From the NCBI GenBank assembly GCA_000969725.1, contig JXSR01S011333.1: 28,649 nt of DNA; one strand, given 5' to 3'. Within the stretch, counting starts at the first letter, position 1. Every line of letters begins with the position of its first letter. Origin of the DNA: Ophiothrix spiculata. Its lineage: Eukaryota; Echinodermata; Ophiuroidea; Amphilepidida; Ophiotrichidae. The position numbers were made by a program, and so were the translations under genes. Shown in pieces: positions 9,877-19,371 of the stretch. The notes under the pieces are model-generated. The model was not told where the DNA came from and did no database searches. It worked only from the letters and a program-made list of their open reading frames with translations.

Positions 9877-10327
9877 TCAGCTATGCCCCTACGATCCTCT
9901 AGGTCATGGGACAACTAGACTAGAACTAGACATATGAAAGATCATCACCCAAGAGGTCTATAGTTTTCAAATTTCAGCTAAATTGGTCAAACCGTTTTGA
10001 TTTTATGGACAATTTTGTATTACAGAGCTACCTATAGATGTTACTGTGTAAAATTAATTACGGTTACCCAAATTAGACACATTTTCATACATATCTCCAA
10101 AACAAAACATAAATCAGGGCTCCTTGAAATTTCACATGGGTTATGAGAAAAATATGAGCAACATTTTGGTACCCAAATTTCAAAATGTTTGAAAAAAAGT
10201 TGAGGCAATGGGACCATGCTCCTTTAAAACCTCTTGAGTTGACAGGATATATCGTGCATAGGAATTTAATTACTGAGGCGAATTTGTGCCATTCATGGTA
10301 CTGTACTGTTGACTTTTGTCCCTTTCT
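9877..10327. other. Non-coding, probably LINE 3' UTR then spacer
   Basis: No exon, RNA or inverted-repeat signal stands out. The first part follows the LINE tail at 9876 without a visible boundary. Confidence 0.35.
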
Positions 10328-10426
10328 TACAAAGTTCTTTGTAAAAAATCCTCTTACTATTTTTCCTATCTCTATTCTCTTCACAAAATGAGCTAAGTGA
10401 GTGGATTTTTTACAAAGAACTTTGTA
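10328..10426. repeat. Hairpin with perfect 24-bp arms
   Basis: The arm at 10328-10351 (TACAAAGTTCTTTGTAAAAA plus ATCC) is perfectly matched by 10403-10426 in inverse. The arm is itself nearly palindromic around AAAGTTCTTT. It may be the left part of a longer foldback element that includes 10450-10565. Confidence 0.7.
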
Positions 10427-10449
10427 TTTTCAGTAACTGCATTTAGGGT

Positions 10450-10565
10450 CAGTGATTTCATCACTGCAACATGGCACGATACGCAGTCTTTACACGCGCT
10501 ACAAGAATAGCGCTTTAAAATTTCAAGACTGCACATCGAGCGATATTGCAGTGATGAAATCGCTG
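10450..10565. mobile_element. Small foldback/TIR element
   Basis: CAGTGATTTCATCACTGCAA at the left is matched in inverse by the right end (CAGCGATTTCATCACTGCAA on the - strand). Weaker pairing continues inward around CGATACGCAGTCTT. It is 116 bp, non-coding, and close to another hairpin at 10328-10426. Confidence 0.6.
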
Positions 10566-11131
10566 TGAATAAGTGCACTTCTTGGTATAATTGACCTTCA
10601 AAACGTGAGACATTGTTTGACACTTATGCATTAATGTGTTTTATATCAAAAAACGAAATTTGATATTTTCACCATATTTTTACTTTAACAGCCATTTATT
10701 CAAAATCTTCAATCGCGACTTTCCGCTCATTTTGCCAGAGCACCACTCAAATGCCATAAGGCTATTGTGACCATACCTTCTGCTGACAAAATAGTGTTAA
10801 ATTGACATCAATATCTTGATCTTTTTGTTGGTACACAAATCAATTTTTGTAACATGTCAAAATTATACACAGCAATCAAGAAGTGTAAAACTGTGATAAA
10901 TGAGGAGAAAAATACTGATCAATATTATCAATTATTGCAATTGGGTATCAATATGATCATGGAAAAAGATATGATCTATTATTTGTTTTGAGTGTCAATA
11001 TATGTCAAGAGAGTTCATGAGGAATAAATCATCAGTTTTTATAACATAGCCGTAAGTACTATAAAGTGTTAAAACATGATGCGTCCCTGTCACCAGTATT
11101 GCCTATCACCCATGACTTTTGATTTTTTTTG
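10566..11131. other. AT-rich spacer, nothing recognised
   Basis: Open frames are short and no repeat partner was found inside the window. Confidence 0.4.
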
Positions 11132-11418
11132 CATTATTAGGTTTGTTTTTGATAAATATTAATACCATCCAAATTATTTGGCTTATGCTTACTTTTTCAG
11201 TTATATCCATTCGTTGAATTAAATTTGGGATGCCAAATTTAATTCCACTTGTATTACTAGTATTGGGAAGCACAGAATCACTTTTTTGGTGGAAAAGCAA
11301 GTTTTTGACAAAATAGACTATGAAGATGCTCATAGATACCATAGTCAAATTTATTCATTTTAGGCTGTTTTTACGCAAACCCATTTTTGATCAAAATTTT
11401 ATAGTATTGCTTTTAACT
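11132..11418 (+). repeat. Dispersed repeat, copy B
   Basis: This is a same-orientation match to 1-288. The internal palindrome is kept, but its centre reads GGGATGCC instead of GGGATCCC. The edges are clearer here, because sequence on both sides no longer matches copy A. Confidence 0.7.
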
Positions 11419-11795
11419 CCTTATTTGTCATTTTGGCCACTCTGTTTTATCTAATGAAGATAACACAGATGAAGATAGCACAGTGAATTTTAGTATGAGA
11501 CGGTTTGTTTCACTCAAATGCTAGTTTCATGTCACTTGATTCATACAAATTATGATAATAAGTGAACAAATATTGCTGTACTTAGTTTAAGTGATATCTG
11601 ACCTTACCTAAGGGCTATTCAATTCATCAGTTAACAGTTTTAAGCAATGTTAGGAGGCAATATTTTAAGAGCTTTGCAAACAGAGGCTTTTGTTATAAAT
11701 TGATAGACTTGTTCAAGACTGCTGAATTACCAGATTTAGATAAAGGAAAGGAGAAAATACGCATCGCATACTAGAACATTAATAACAATCAGACA
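11419..11795. other. AT-rich spacer
   Basis: The only pattern seen is a short imperfect duplication (GAAGATAACACAGAT, GAAGATAGCACAGTG) near 11456-11486. Confidence 0.4.
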
Positions 11796-12019
11796 AATCA
11801 CAAACAGGCCAGGATTTCATTTTAATTGAAACAATCCTGGCCGAACAAGGACTCAAACCCCGGACCTCTCGCTTGTCATGCGAGCGCTCTAACCACTGAG
11901 CTACCCGGCCTCGAGTTTTAATAAGAGCGCTCGCATGACAAACGAGAGGTCCGGGGTTGGAGTCCCTGTTTGGCCAGGATTTTTTTCAATTCAAATGAAA
12001 TCCTGGCCTGTTTGTGATT
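11796..12019. mobile_element. Inverted dimer of a tRNA-derived sequence (foldback SINE/MITE)
   Basis: The two halves are inverted copies. The outer AATCACAAACAGGCCAGGAT is followed by a shorter inner hairpin and then a tRNA-like body, mirrored around a loop near 11890-11922. The left half holds the whole tRNA-like sequence on the - strand. The right half holds only its 3' part on the + strand, starting at AGAGCGCTCGCATGAC. The transcript of either strand would form a long hairpin. Confidence 0.8.
11838..11910 (-). tRNA. tRNA-like sequence, anticodon GAC (Val-like), probably a pseudogene or SINE head
   Basis: Read on the - strand, this folds as a 73-nt cloverleaf. Acceptor GGCCGGG pairs with TTCGGCC (two G-T pairs). 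D-stem GCTC pairs with GAGC. Anticodon stem CTCGC pairs with GCGAG around loop ATGACAA. T-stem CGGGG pairs with CCTTG around TTTGAGT, and the discriminator is A. The A box TAGCTCAGTGG is intact. The B box (GGTTTGAGTCC) has T in place of the conserved C56. Animal nuclear tRNA-Val normally carries A34 (AAC), not GAC. Together with the inverted partial copy beside it, this points to a mobile tRNA-derived element. Confidence 0.6.
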
Positions 12020-12616
12020 AGTTCTGATCTCATATGCTAGTGTGTACTGTTATAGCTTTATATCCTTGTACCCATGACATGTTCAGTTTGTCTATCTCCC
12101 AACTTTAGATATACCAGATTTAGGTTAATTGTATTTTTATAAAAAATTGTAGAGACTATGTCATACCTGTTCTACATAACTGTGCCATTAACTAATTACA
12201 GTACTAGTCTATATTTGCTATTTAAAGCTAGGCACGTTACATGTATCTACCAATACACACACACATGATACGTTACATTTGCGGTATACAAGATATTTTT
12301 AATGTGGACACAAGAACAATATACTAATGTTAATACAAATAAAGAATATCATCATTAATGAATGACTGTTTTTTAACTGACTCCTGTCTTGGTAAGTCCG
12401 AAAATATGTCTTTGTGTGCCGAGAAAATGTAATCGAAAAGTTGCAAAATTCAGCATTCACGCATGTGCATAAAAGTAAAACATTGCTTGAGCCTTGATAG
12501 TTATATGCTCCCTGACCGCTCCCGGAATCCCTGATTACCGTACATGTTACATGCATGCATTCAAGAATATGTTTTTTAATACATGTAAGAGAAAATATAT
12601 GGAATAACCCATCTCT
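12020..12616. other. AT-rich spacer
   Basis: It holds a short CA run near 12255-12265 and many ACATGT/ATGCAT words. No exon-like signal is seen. Confidence 0.4.
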
Positions 12617-12643
12617 AATTTGCTATTTCTGAAATAGCAAATT
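12617..12643. repeat. Perfect short hairpin
   Basis: AATTTGCTATTTC, one base, then GAAATAGCAAATT: 13-bp perfect arms just 26 bp before a TTAA-flanked transposon. Confidence 0.6.
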
Positions 12644-12669
12644 TGTTAAGCCCACTGTAATGAATTAAA

Positions 12670-13136
12670 GGTGTCTGGTCTGCGCGTATTGGTACACATT
12701 TGTTTTCATTTCGCAAGTGCTGCAACACGCATGCGCAGTATACGCAGAATAGTGTTTTGAAGCTAAGAAATGTAACATTTTCTCATTTTTTTGTGAAAAA
12801 TAGGTCGATGACCCATACTTTTTATTTTGTTAATTGAAAGAACATAGGCCTACTTTTGCACAAATTTTGTGAAAAAATTGACACAAAATATTAGTGTGAA
12901 GTTTTTGAATCATAACTAATTAATGACACTTTTGCCACATTTCCCATAGACCCCTGTACTAATTTTCCCCCAAACCCCCAAAATGCTATTTTTAAACTAA
13001 CTCGCATGCAAAACTGAGTCTGGTGACCCCAAATTTTTATTCTAAAAATCAGTTCTACATGCACATCCATAAAATAAATTATTCTTGCCGATTTTTACCA
13101 GCATATTTTAGTCAGATCTATCATGGCCCAGACACC
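12670..13136 (+). mobile_element. TTAA-type TIR element, copy 1
   Basis: A 467-bp element begins GGTGTCTGGTC after a TTAA and ends with the inverse CAGACACC, followed by ATAA (a decayed TTAA). It aligns end to end, in reverse orientation, with 21219-21674, including internal blocks such as CATTTCCCATAGACCCCTGT. It has no transposase frame. TTAA targets fit piggyBac or Kolobok; the family is not decided. Confidence 0.8.
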
Positions 13137-13288
13137 ATAAGTGAGTTGGATGGGACTAGTATACTTCAAATCAGATTCAGTTTCATCCATCATATAATGC
13201 AGACCTATCATATGCACAGCAAAATTTGATTTGTAATTCACACTATTTGTGCATGAATTTAGAGCACATTCAACGATTGACCCCCTAG

Positions 13289-13496
13289 CAGTGTTCTCTC
13301 AAGTTTGTACAATGCATGGTGCTCAATTTTCGCAGAAGCTTTGAAAATTGGAGAATCATAGATTTTTTGAAAATGTAAGAGATAGATGCATTTGTAGCTT
13401 ACTTAGCCAATTTCCAGCCTCTACGAGTGATTTTTGGGCAAGCATCTCTTCAACTTCGTCAATATTGCTAAAAAAAGGCCTTAGAAGGGAACAGTT
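13289..13496. mobile_element. CAGTG-ended TIR element, copy 2 (diverged)
   Basis: This is a diverged same-orientation relative of 2826-3037. Shared blocks include GAAAATGT, TAGC..ACTTAGCCAATTTCCAGCC and CTTCAACTTCGTCAATATTGCT, plus the end GGCCTTAGAAGGGAACAG. The termini are degraded. A frame open across it (13348-13608) is incidental. Confidence 0.55.
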
Positions 13497-13859
13497 GCCC
13501 TGTATCATATTTTATACCAACATCTTTGGAAGGGGAAGGGATTCCGATTTTGCTAAAATATCCTTTGTAGCCCCCCCCCCCCCAAGTACAAATGACCAAG
13601 TCCTTTGACATCTTTTACATACATTCCGACTGAGAATGTAATTGATTCTAATTGACTTGCATTTAAAAATGCAAGCTTTTATCAAGTCTAGTGCTTAGAG
13701 TACCCTTTAGTCAACAATTAAATGTCTGAGTCCAATATTTACTTTGGCATAAAAGATAGAGGGTAAGAGGACTTATTGGTTGCTGCACCCTTTGGCCATG
13801 CAGAAAAAAGGGTTTGTTTCATGAAACTAATGATAATGTAAATGACTGTAAAATAAAAC
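13497..13859. other. Spacer with a C-run
   Basis: A 13-base C-run lies near 13571-13583. Otherwise there is no feature with support. Confidence 0.4.
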
Positions 13860-13950
13860 AAAACATTTTATTTATTTATTTCATAATGTTTACCCAGAGT
13901 AGCCGCTAGCCGTTCAGCAATGCTGGTCTTACACAAGGCTCTGCATGTAG
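13860..13950 (-). mobile_element. Probable LINE 3' end with (AAAT) tail
   Basis: On the - strand this reads GCAGAGCCTTG...GGCTACTCTGGGTAAACAT and then a run of AAAT units. Such GGCTACyCTGGGTAAA-plus-AAATn ends are common for LINE 3' UTRs in marine invertebrates. No coding part remains. Confidence 0.4.
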
Positions 13951-15331
13951 TTAAAATTTATATATAGGCCTACACAGAAATAATTAATTTAAGATAAAAG
14001 CACATATAAATATATAATAGGTTGAGTCCTAACATAAGTCCTAAAATGTCAAAGTAAACAGGTCTCTTCCTTGAATTTTTTTTTTTGAAAAACATGTGAT
14101 GATTTTAAACTTTCCCTCTTTAAACTTTAGGAGATATATTTACTGTGAGTCTGAAAATTACTGGCAAATGATTACATGAATTTAATTAATATCAAATATT
14201 ACTGGTGCATATAAAAGTGTTATTCTGTCAGACGCAGTTGTTGAATTTGGCGTTCTCAGTCCTTGTTACTGGAGTGGAACTTATACTGTGCGATGTCTAT
14301 GGAGTGAACCAATATTTCCATATTTTATGTTTCCGTTCTGATTCATTAATATTTACTTACAATTAAGATGAAAGACACATTTTTGAACAATATATCAAAG
14401 AAAGGGGTTGATACAAAAATTAATTTAGCTGAAAATGTAAATTTTGTAGACTTTTTCATTGACCTCCAATGCAATGTTTCAAGCCAGGGAGTAACATGGA
14501 ACAGCCTCAATTGACCAATCAGAGGACAGGATTCTAGTCTGTGACATCAGTGCGTCCAACAGAATATTTTGATATTTTGAGGCTTGCAGAAAGACAAACC
14601 GGGTAATCTTCATTTCAAAATTAGAGCCAAATGGGACAAACTGTTTTTGAGATATTACTGCTGAAAGATTCTTTGTTTCCTATTGTTTTGTCAAAAAATG
14701 ATTTTTTATTCATGAGGAATATTGGCAAAATGTGCTCATTAATTATAAACATTCCAAAGTTTCACAATATGTAATAAATAAACCTTCATGCTTGTACTTT
14801 TTATATGTTTACCGGGGAAGAGGCTAGGTAGTAAACTTTGTAAATGTGTTTCTATGATGTAAAACTTTATGTTCAACTTTCCTACCCATCTAATTGCATA
14901 TTTGGCTAATTAATTGCCCTTTGTGTAATGCTGATCAATTATGCGTAAGATATAAATTTTAATGTTCTTAATGCATCTCAAATACCATGCTATTTTCACA
15001 AATTCAGTGTTGAGATTGTTAAAAAGTTCATGAAAATAGAAAATGAAATAAAAAGGACCATACATTTCAAAATTTTTGGGTTGGTCACATATAAAGGGCA
15101 AGTCAATATAGTTTTTATTTTTAGGCCTAATGGTATAAAAAGTCTCTTCTACACAAATATTCAGTCAAACCCTTATTTTCAGAAATATTAACCATATGGT
15201 TTATTAAATTCCTATAAATATTATTTAATTATTGTTTTAATGCAAAAAAGTGACAAAGAATGTACAGAAAACCCAGGACATTGTTTGGTTTCATCCAAAC
15301 ACATGCAGGGTAAACAAAGATACATCAAAAT
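13951..15331. other. Non-coding AT-rich region
   Basis: About 1.4 kb has stops in all frames and no inverted ends that I could pair. A CCAAT-type GACCAATCAGAGGACAGG occurs near 14514. It may be intronic or old transposon sequence. Confidence 0.4.
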
Positions 15332-15489
15332 CATGGGCATCATTTCAGGGGGGGACAGGGGGACACGTCCCCCCACATTTTGAAGGGTGGGGGACATAAT
15401 ATCAGGTGTCCCCCCCCCCACTGTTTTGAATACAAACGATTTATTTTTCCCCTGGACCCCCCACACTTCAAAATGAAATGACGCCCATG
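15332..15489. mobile_element. hAT-like MITE with perfect 8-bp target duplication
   Basis: The inverted ends CATGGGC(A/G)TCATTTCA enclose a 158-bp G- and C-run-rich body. It is flanked on both sides by ATCAAAAT (15324-15331 and 15490-15497). An 8-bp duplication is characteristic of hAT and P elements. No coding sequence is present. The exact duplication suggests a fairly young insertion. Confidence 0.8.
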
Positions 15490-15694
15490 ATCAAAATATA
15501 TTAAGAAAATACATAACAAGCAAAAAACAAGGCAATAAAAGGGGGAACTAGAAAAAGGACCAAAGTTATGAAACCACAACATAGGAGAGACCAGAGAGAG
15601 AGGAACTCAGCATTAATTTTGATAGGGACAATTTTCCCAGACAGCATTGTGCTGAGCGTTCCAAATGGTGTAACTGGAAAGAAGAGCGAGCTGA

Positions 15695-16135
15695 CTAGAG
15701 TTTCTTCTTCAGGGGTCTCACCTGTCTTGTGGTTGCCTGGAAGATGGACTTGAGACTGTCTTCATTGTCCGGTGAGATCAATCCCCTGCTACCAACCTCA
15801 ATGCAGAACAACTGGCATGTGTAGCCCAAGTCGCTAAGATCCTTAATGAGATGGTTATATTTAGATTCTTTGCGATCATGAGCTTTGGCGATGTTAGTTT
15901 CAAAAGGAACTGTCAATTCAATGATCTTGATAGAACGTATATCAGGTTTAAGACTGGTAACGAGGATATTAGGGGGGATTGATCCACCGGCGGTAGAATG
16001 ACCGGGAATATCGGCATAGACCTTAACAGTCTCGAATTTAGTTTGAAATGTTCTTATAATAGCTTATAATGTGAGACAGGATGGTGTTATGACGCCATGT
16101 GAGGCGGCCTTGCTCAACAGAGGTGGATTTGTGGA
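15695..16135 (-). pseudogene. LINE fragment: C-terminal endonuclease-like domain
   Basis: The - strand encodes, in order, EQGRLTWRHNTILSHI (about 16120-16075); then, in a shifted frame, FETVKVYADIPGHS; then SLKPDIRSIKIIELTVPFE; and KAHDRKESKYNHLI...YTCQLFCIEVGSRGLIS, closing with a stop at 15695. The order WRHxxIL, ADxPG, PDI...ELTVPFE, RKxxKY, EVGSRG is that of C-terminal regions of reverse-transcriptase proteins common in cnidarian and echinoderm genomes. PD...E..K fits a restriction-like PD-(D/E)XK endonuclease fold (REL-type non-LTR clades). At least one frameshift and missing upstream domains make it a dead fragment. The clade is uncertain. Confidence 0.6.
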
Positions 16136-16139
16136 TTTT

Positions 16140-16420
16140 ATACATATATACATGTAGAAGACAATAGGTCAATTTTGGATCAAAATGCAGGATTTTGGTC
16201 AAAAACCCTTGTTCTTTAACCAAAATATTTATGACAACCTGAATTTTGCAAAGACAAAAATTTGATACATTTTGGTCCAAAACTGACTTAACCATCATCT
16301 TCTACATGTAAATCCACATCTAGAAAGGTATACTATTATATGGTTTCAATAATCATTTAATTAGTTACACTGCATAAAATATTTCTGAAATGAGGGGTTG
16401 ACTGTACCCTTAACTCTGAT
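16140..16420 (-). repeat. Dispersed repeat, copy 1 (upstream of the LINE fragment)
   Basis: This matches 23990-24395 in the same orientation. Shared blocks on the + strand are TTGGTCCAAAA/TTTGTCCAAAA, AAATCCACATCTA, the TATGGTTTCAATAAT/TTTGGTTTAATTAT region, and the end GGGTTGAC...CCCTTAA. Read on the - strand both copies start TTAAGGG. It also has a weak inner inverted pair, CATGTAGAAG (16151) against CTTCTACATG (16299). Confidence 0.5.
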
Positions 16421-16517
16421 CTTACAGGTAGAGAATTCTATACCTATGTTCAGAATCAGACACATCTCCAGCAGAGTTGATTTTCAACTGTTCCACCACC
16501 TGTTATCATGCTTTATG

Positions 16518-17337
16518 NNNNNNNNNNNNNNNNNNNNNNNNNNNNNNNNNNNNNNNNNNNNNNNNNNNNNNNNNNNNNNNNNNNNNNNNNNNNNNNNNNN
16601 NNNNNNNNNNNNNNNNNNNNNNNNNNNNNNNNNNNNNNNNNNNNNNNNNNNNNNNNNNNNNNNNNNNNNNNNNNNNNNNNNNNNNNNNNNNNNNNNNNNN
16701 NNNNNNNNNNNNNNNNNNNNNNNNNNNNNNNNNNNNNNNNNNNNNNNNNNNNNNNNNNNNNNNNNNNNNNNNNNNNNNNNNNNNNNNNNNNNNNNNNNNN
16801 NNNNNNNNNNNNNNNNNNNNNNNNNNNNNNNNNNNNNNNNNNNNNNNNNNNNNNNNNNNNNNNNNNNNNNNNNNNNNNNNNNNNNNNNNNNNNNNNNNNN
16901 NNNNNNNNNNNNNNNNNNNNNNNNNNNNNNNNNNNNNNNNNNNNNNNNNNNNNNNNNNNNNNNNNNNNNNNNNNNNNNNNNNNNNNNNNNNNNNNNNNNN
17001 NNNNNNNNNNNNNNNNNNNNNNNNNNNNNNNNNNNNNNNNNNNNNNNNNNNNNNNNNNNNNNNNNNNNNNNNNNNNNNNNNNNNNNNNNNNNNNNNNNNN
17101 NNNNNNNNNNNNNNNNNNNNNNNNNNNNNNNNNNNNNNNNNNNNNNNNNNNNNNNNNNNNNNNNNNNNNNNNNNNNNNNNNNNNNNNNNNNNNNNNNNNN
17201 NNNNNNNNNNNNNNNNNNNNNNNNNNNNNNNNNNNNNNNNNNNNNNNNNNNNNNNNNNNNNNNNNNNNNNNNNNNNNNNNNNNNNNNNNNNNNNNNNNNN
17301 NNNNNNNNNNNNNNNNNNNNNNNNNNNNNNNNNNNNN
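16518..17337. other. Assembly gap (820 N)
   Basis: Every base is N. Frames that span it are artefacts. The gap removes any upstream promoter or exons of the candidate gene at 17684. Confidence 1.
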
Positions 17338-17683
17338 GAAGTTTGTCTCAACTTGGCATGGGACTGGACAGGACTGGGTTTGATGTGTAATGGATTGAAT
17401 CAGTGTCTGGATCTGAACTCAATGGTGCTTGTAACTATTAGTTGATATTGTTCCACAGTGATTAGTCAATTGAGATTGATTACTACAAGTTAGATCAGCT
17501 GATTGTATCAAAATAACACACCGTGACGCAGTGAACGCATCATTTGTGCTTGGTGTGCAGACACACGCGACCACGCTTTCAACCAGTGTGTCATCATCAG
17601 TAATAGTGACAGGAGGACTCTGCATGTGTCTTGTATGGTAGAAAGTGTTGTGACATTGACTGTCATCTCGTTATAGAGTGACA

Positions 17684-17765
17684 ATGTCACATCATGATGA
17701 CACTGGACCGCCTCGGTCTCCGGATCAGAATAAACCTTATGAGAAGAATATCCGAAGTTCTAAAG
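17684..17765 (+). CDS. Candidate first coding exon, unidentified protein
   Basis: ATG at 17684 (context GACAATGTC) follows an in-frame stop at 17657 and opens MSHHDDTGPPRSPDQNKPYE, then KNIRSSK. A possible donor, AAAG|GTTGGT, ends the exon at 17765 in phase 1. Unspliced, the frame ends after 44 codons. The residues are polar and proline-rich, as in a disordered N-terminus. No family is recognised. The preceding 345 bp up to the gap are richer in CpG than their surroundings and could be the 5' UTR/promoter. The nearest good acceptor downstream is at 18601-18602. Confidence 0.35.
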
Positions 17766-18468
17766 GTTGGTTTGCTTTGCTTTCTGATGAACAAAACATC
17801 TATATCTCTCCTTTGTAAATTATAGTTTTATACCGGGTCATAATTTGGTGATGTAGTAGGACACCTACTTTTTTGCTTGGTTTTTGTTTCAATAGGGCCC
17901 ACATGCGAGTATTTTACTTTTCTGTAGTATTAGCAGATATTGATCAAATGAATCAACAAAACTGAATAGGCTTTATTTATAAGTGGAATATTGGCTTATG
18001 AAGTATTTGTTTTGGTTCTTTGTATTAAATGCCCATAGTGTGTGAGATGTTTCTTTAAACCATTTTAATCTGAACATACCCCAAAACCTGTATTGCATCA
18101 CTCGCTCATTGGGCTTCGCCCTCCGCTCACGCTTCGCGTTCGCTGCGAGATCCATCTATAGATGGACTAGGTGTAGATTACTCATCAAGTCCTTGAAACG
18201 ATTGAACATCTTTTTTTACTTTCTCCTAGAATTTCTGGAGTTAAATTAAGGGCTAGGTGGGAAGAATTACCATGTTTGTAACATGAACATTTAACTGTAT
18301 CTAATGTTAGAATGTTGTTGTCTTACATGTAAATTGTATTGAACTTTAAATGTATGTTGTGATTAGTGTATCGTGTCTGCAGACATGCTTTGTTTATACA
18401 TAGATTTTTGAACATGTTCATACCGCTGTCATGCCAGGCAGCCAGTCCAAAGGTTGGTAGATAATTTG
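17766..18468. other. Non-coding; possible intron
   Basis: It is AT-rich apart from the CpG-rich patch at 18106-18166 (listed separately). It would be an intron if 17684-17765 splices to 18603. Confidence 0.35.
18106..18166. repeat. CpG-rich run of mini-hairpins next to a palindrome
   Basis: GGGCTTCGCCC, ACGCTTCGCGT and similar TTCG-loop hairpins follow one another, then comes the perfect 16-bp palindrome TCCATCTATAGATGGA (18151-18166). The composition differs sharply from the surrounding AT-rich DNA. It may be a mobile-element end. Confidence 0.45.
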
Positions 18469-18602
18469 TGCAGTAATAATCCCATTAAGTAGTGTCTCTA
18501 CCTGGTTAATATTAGGCCAAGTAAATAAAAATAGTATGTTTCTCGTCCGGATTTTTGAAAAAAAATGACGATGAGGGGCGTTTTTATTTTTTTATTTCCC
18601 AG

Positions 18603-18661
18603 ATGGCTGTCATTTCAGATTTCCAACAAGCTACAACAATACCTTCACTCTTGCAGAATGA
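18603..18661 (+). CDS. Weak candidate terminal exon
   Basis: A strong acceptor (a 17-base T-rich tract then CCCAG, AG at 18601-18602) precedes a stretch open in two frames. In phase 1, matching the donor at 17765, it encodes GCHFRFPTSYNNTFTLAE to a TGA at 18659. In phase 0 it starts ATG, MAVISDFQQATTIPSLLQN, ending at 18677. Joined to 17684-17765, the product would be only about 46 residues. The support is the acceptor alone. Confidence 0.18.
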
Positions 18662-18840
18662 TACTGTGCATGATTAAGACATTTCTTGCAAAAAAATCAA
18701 TGTATATACATAGTTTTATTATTATTAAATGTTACATCGAGAGTATTTCAAAATTCTGAAAAACTTGTGACTTTTTGTTTGTATTTTTTGAAAAAAAAAA
18801 ATTACTTTGCCTTAGAATAAACACATTTAGGAGAGCATTT

Positions 18841-19371
18841 AGGCCCATCACTTTGTATGTAAAGCTCTAGGAGGGAGGCACTTTAATTTCATAGCAGACC
18901 TATATTGAGAGACAGTAGTTTTTTTTCTCAAGCATTTTCCCTTGCAATGGGATGAATCTTTCTCCTCGTGCTGTCATTGTTACTAGGATTACCCATAGGG
19001 TGCTTCTTCACACCTTCTTGAAACAGATTTACTACTTGGAAACAGGATGAACAATAATCCCATTAAGAAGTATCTCTACATGGTTACTATCAGAATAATT
19101 ATGTGTAAGCCCATCACTTTGTAAAGCTTCAGGGTGCACTTTAATTCAATGGCAGATACGTGTATCATGCTTTTGAATAAAAGAAAAGGGGCACATATTG
19201 AAGACCTATGTTGAGAGACAGTAATTTGATTTTTGTCAAGCATTTCCCCATGCAATGGAATGATTCTTTCTCCTTATAAATGCTGTCATGGTTACTTGGA
19301 TTTCCCATGGGGTGCTTCTTTACACCTCCTTGAAACAATTTACTGCTTAGAAACAGGGGGTGAATTGCCAT
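18841..19371 (+). repeat. Diverged tandem duplication, ~266-bp unit
   Basis: 18841-19106 and 19107-19371 share, in order, GCCCATCACTTTGTA, GCACTTTAATTC, TTGAGAGACAGTA, TCAAGCATTT, GGTGCTTCTT.ACACC and TTGAAACA...TTTACT. A short piece at 18469-18520 (AATAATCCCATTAAGTAG...) repeats the end of unit 1. The divergence shows that the duplication is old. No conserved frame is seen. Confidence 0.65.

Noticed and set aside
15221-15582. Glycine/proline-rich frames of about 80 codons on the - strand
   Set aside because: They are translations of the G- and C-runs of the hAT-like MITE.
16398-17445. Long open frames of 280-330 codons
   Set aside because: They exist only because they run through the 820-base N gap; only a few dozen real residues lie at the edges.
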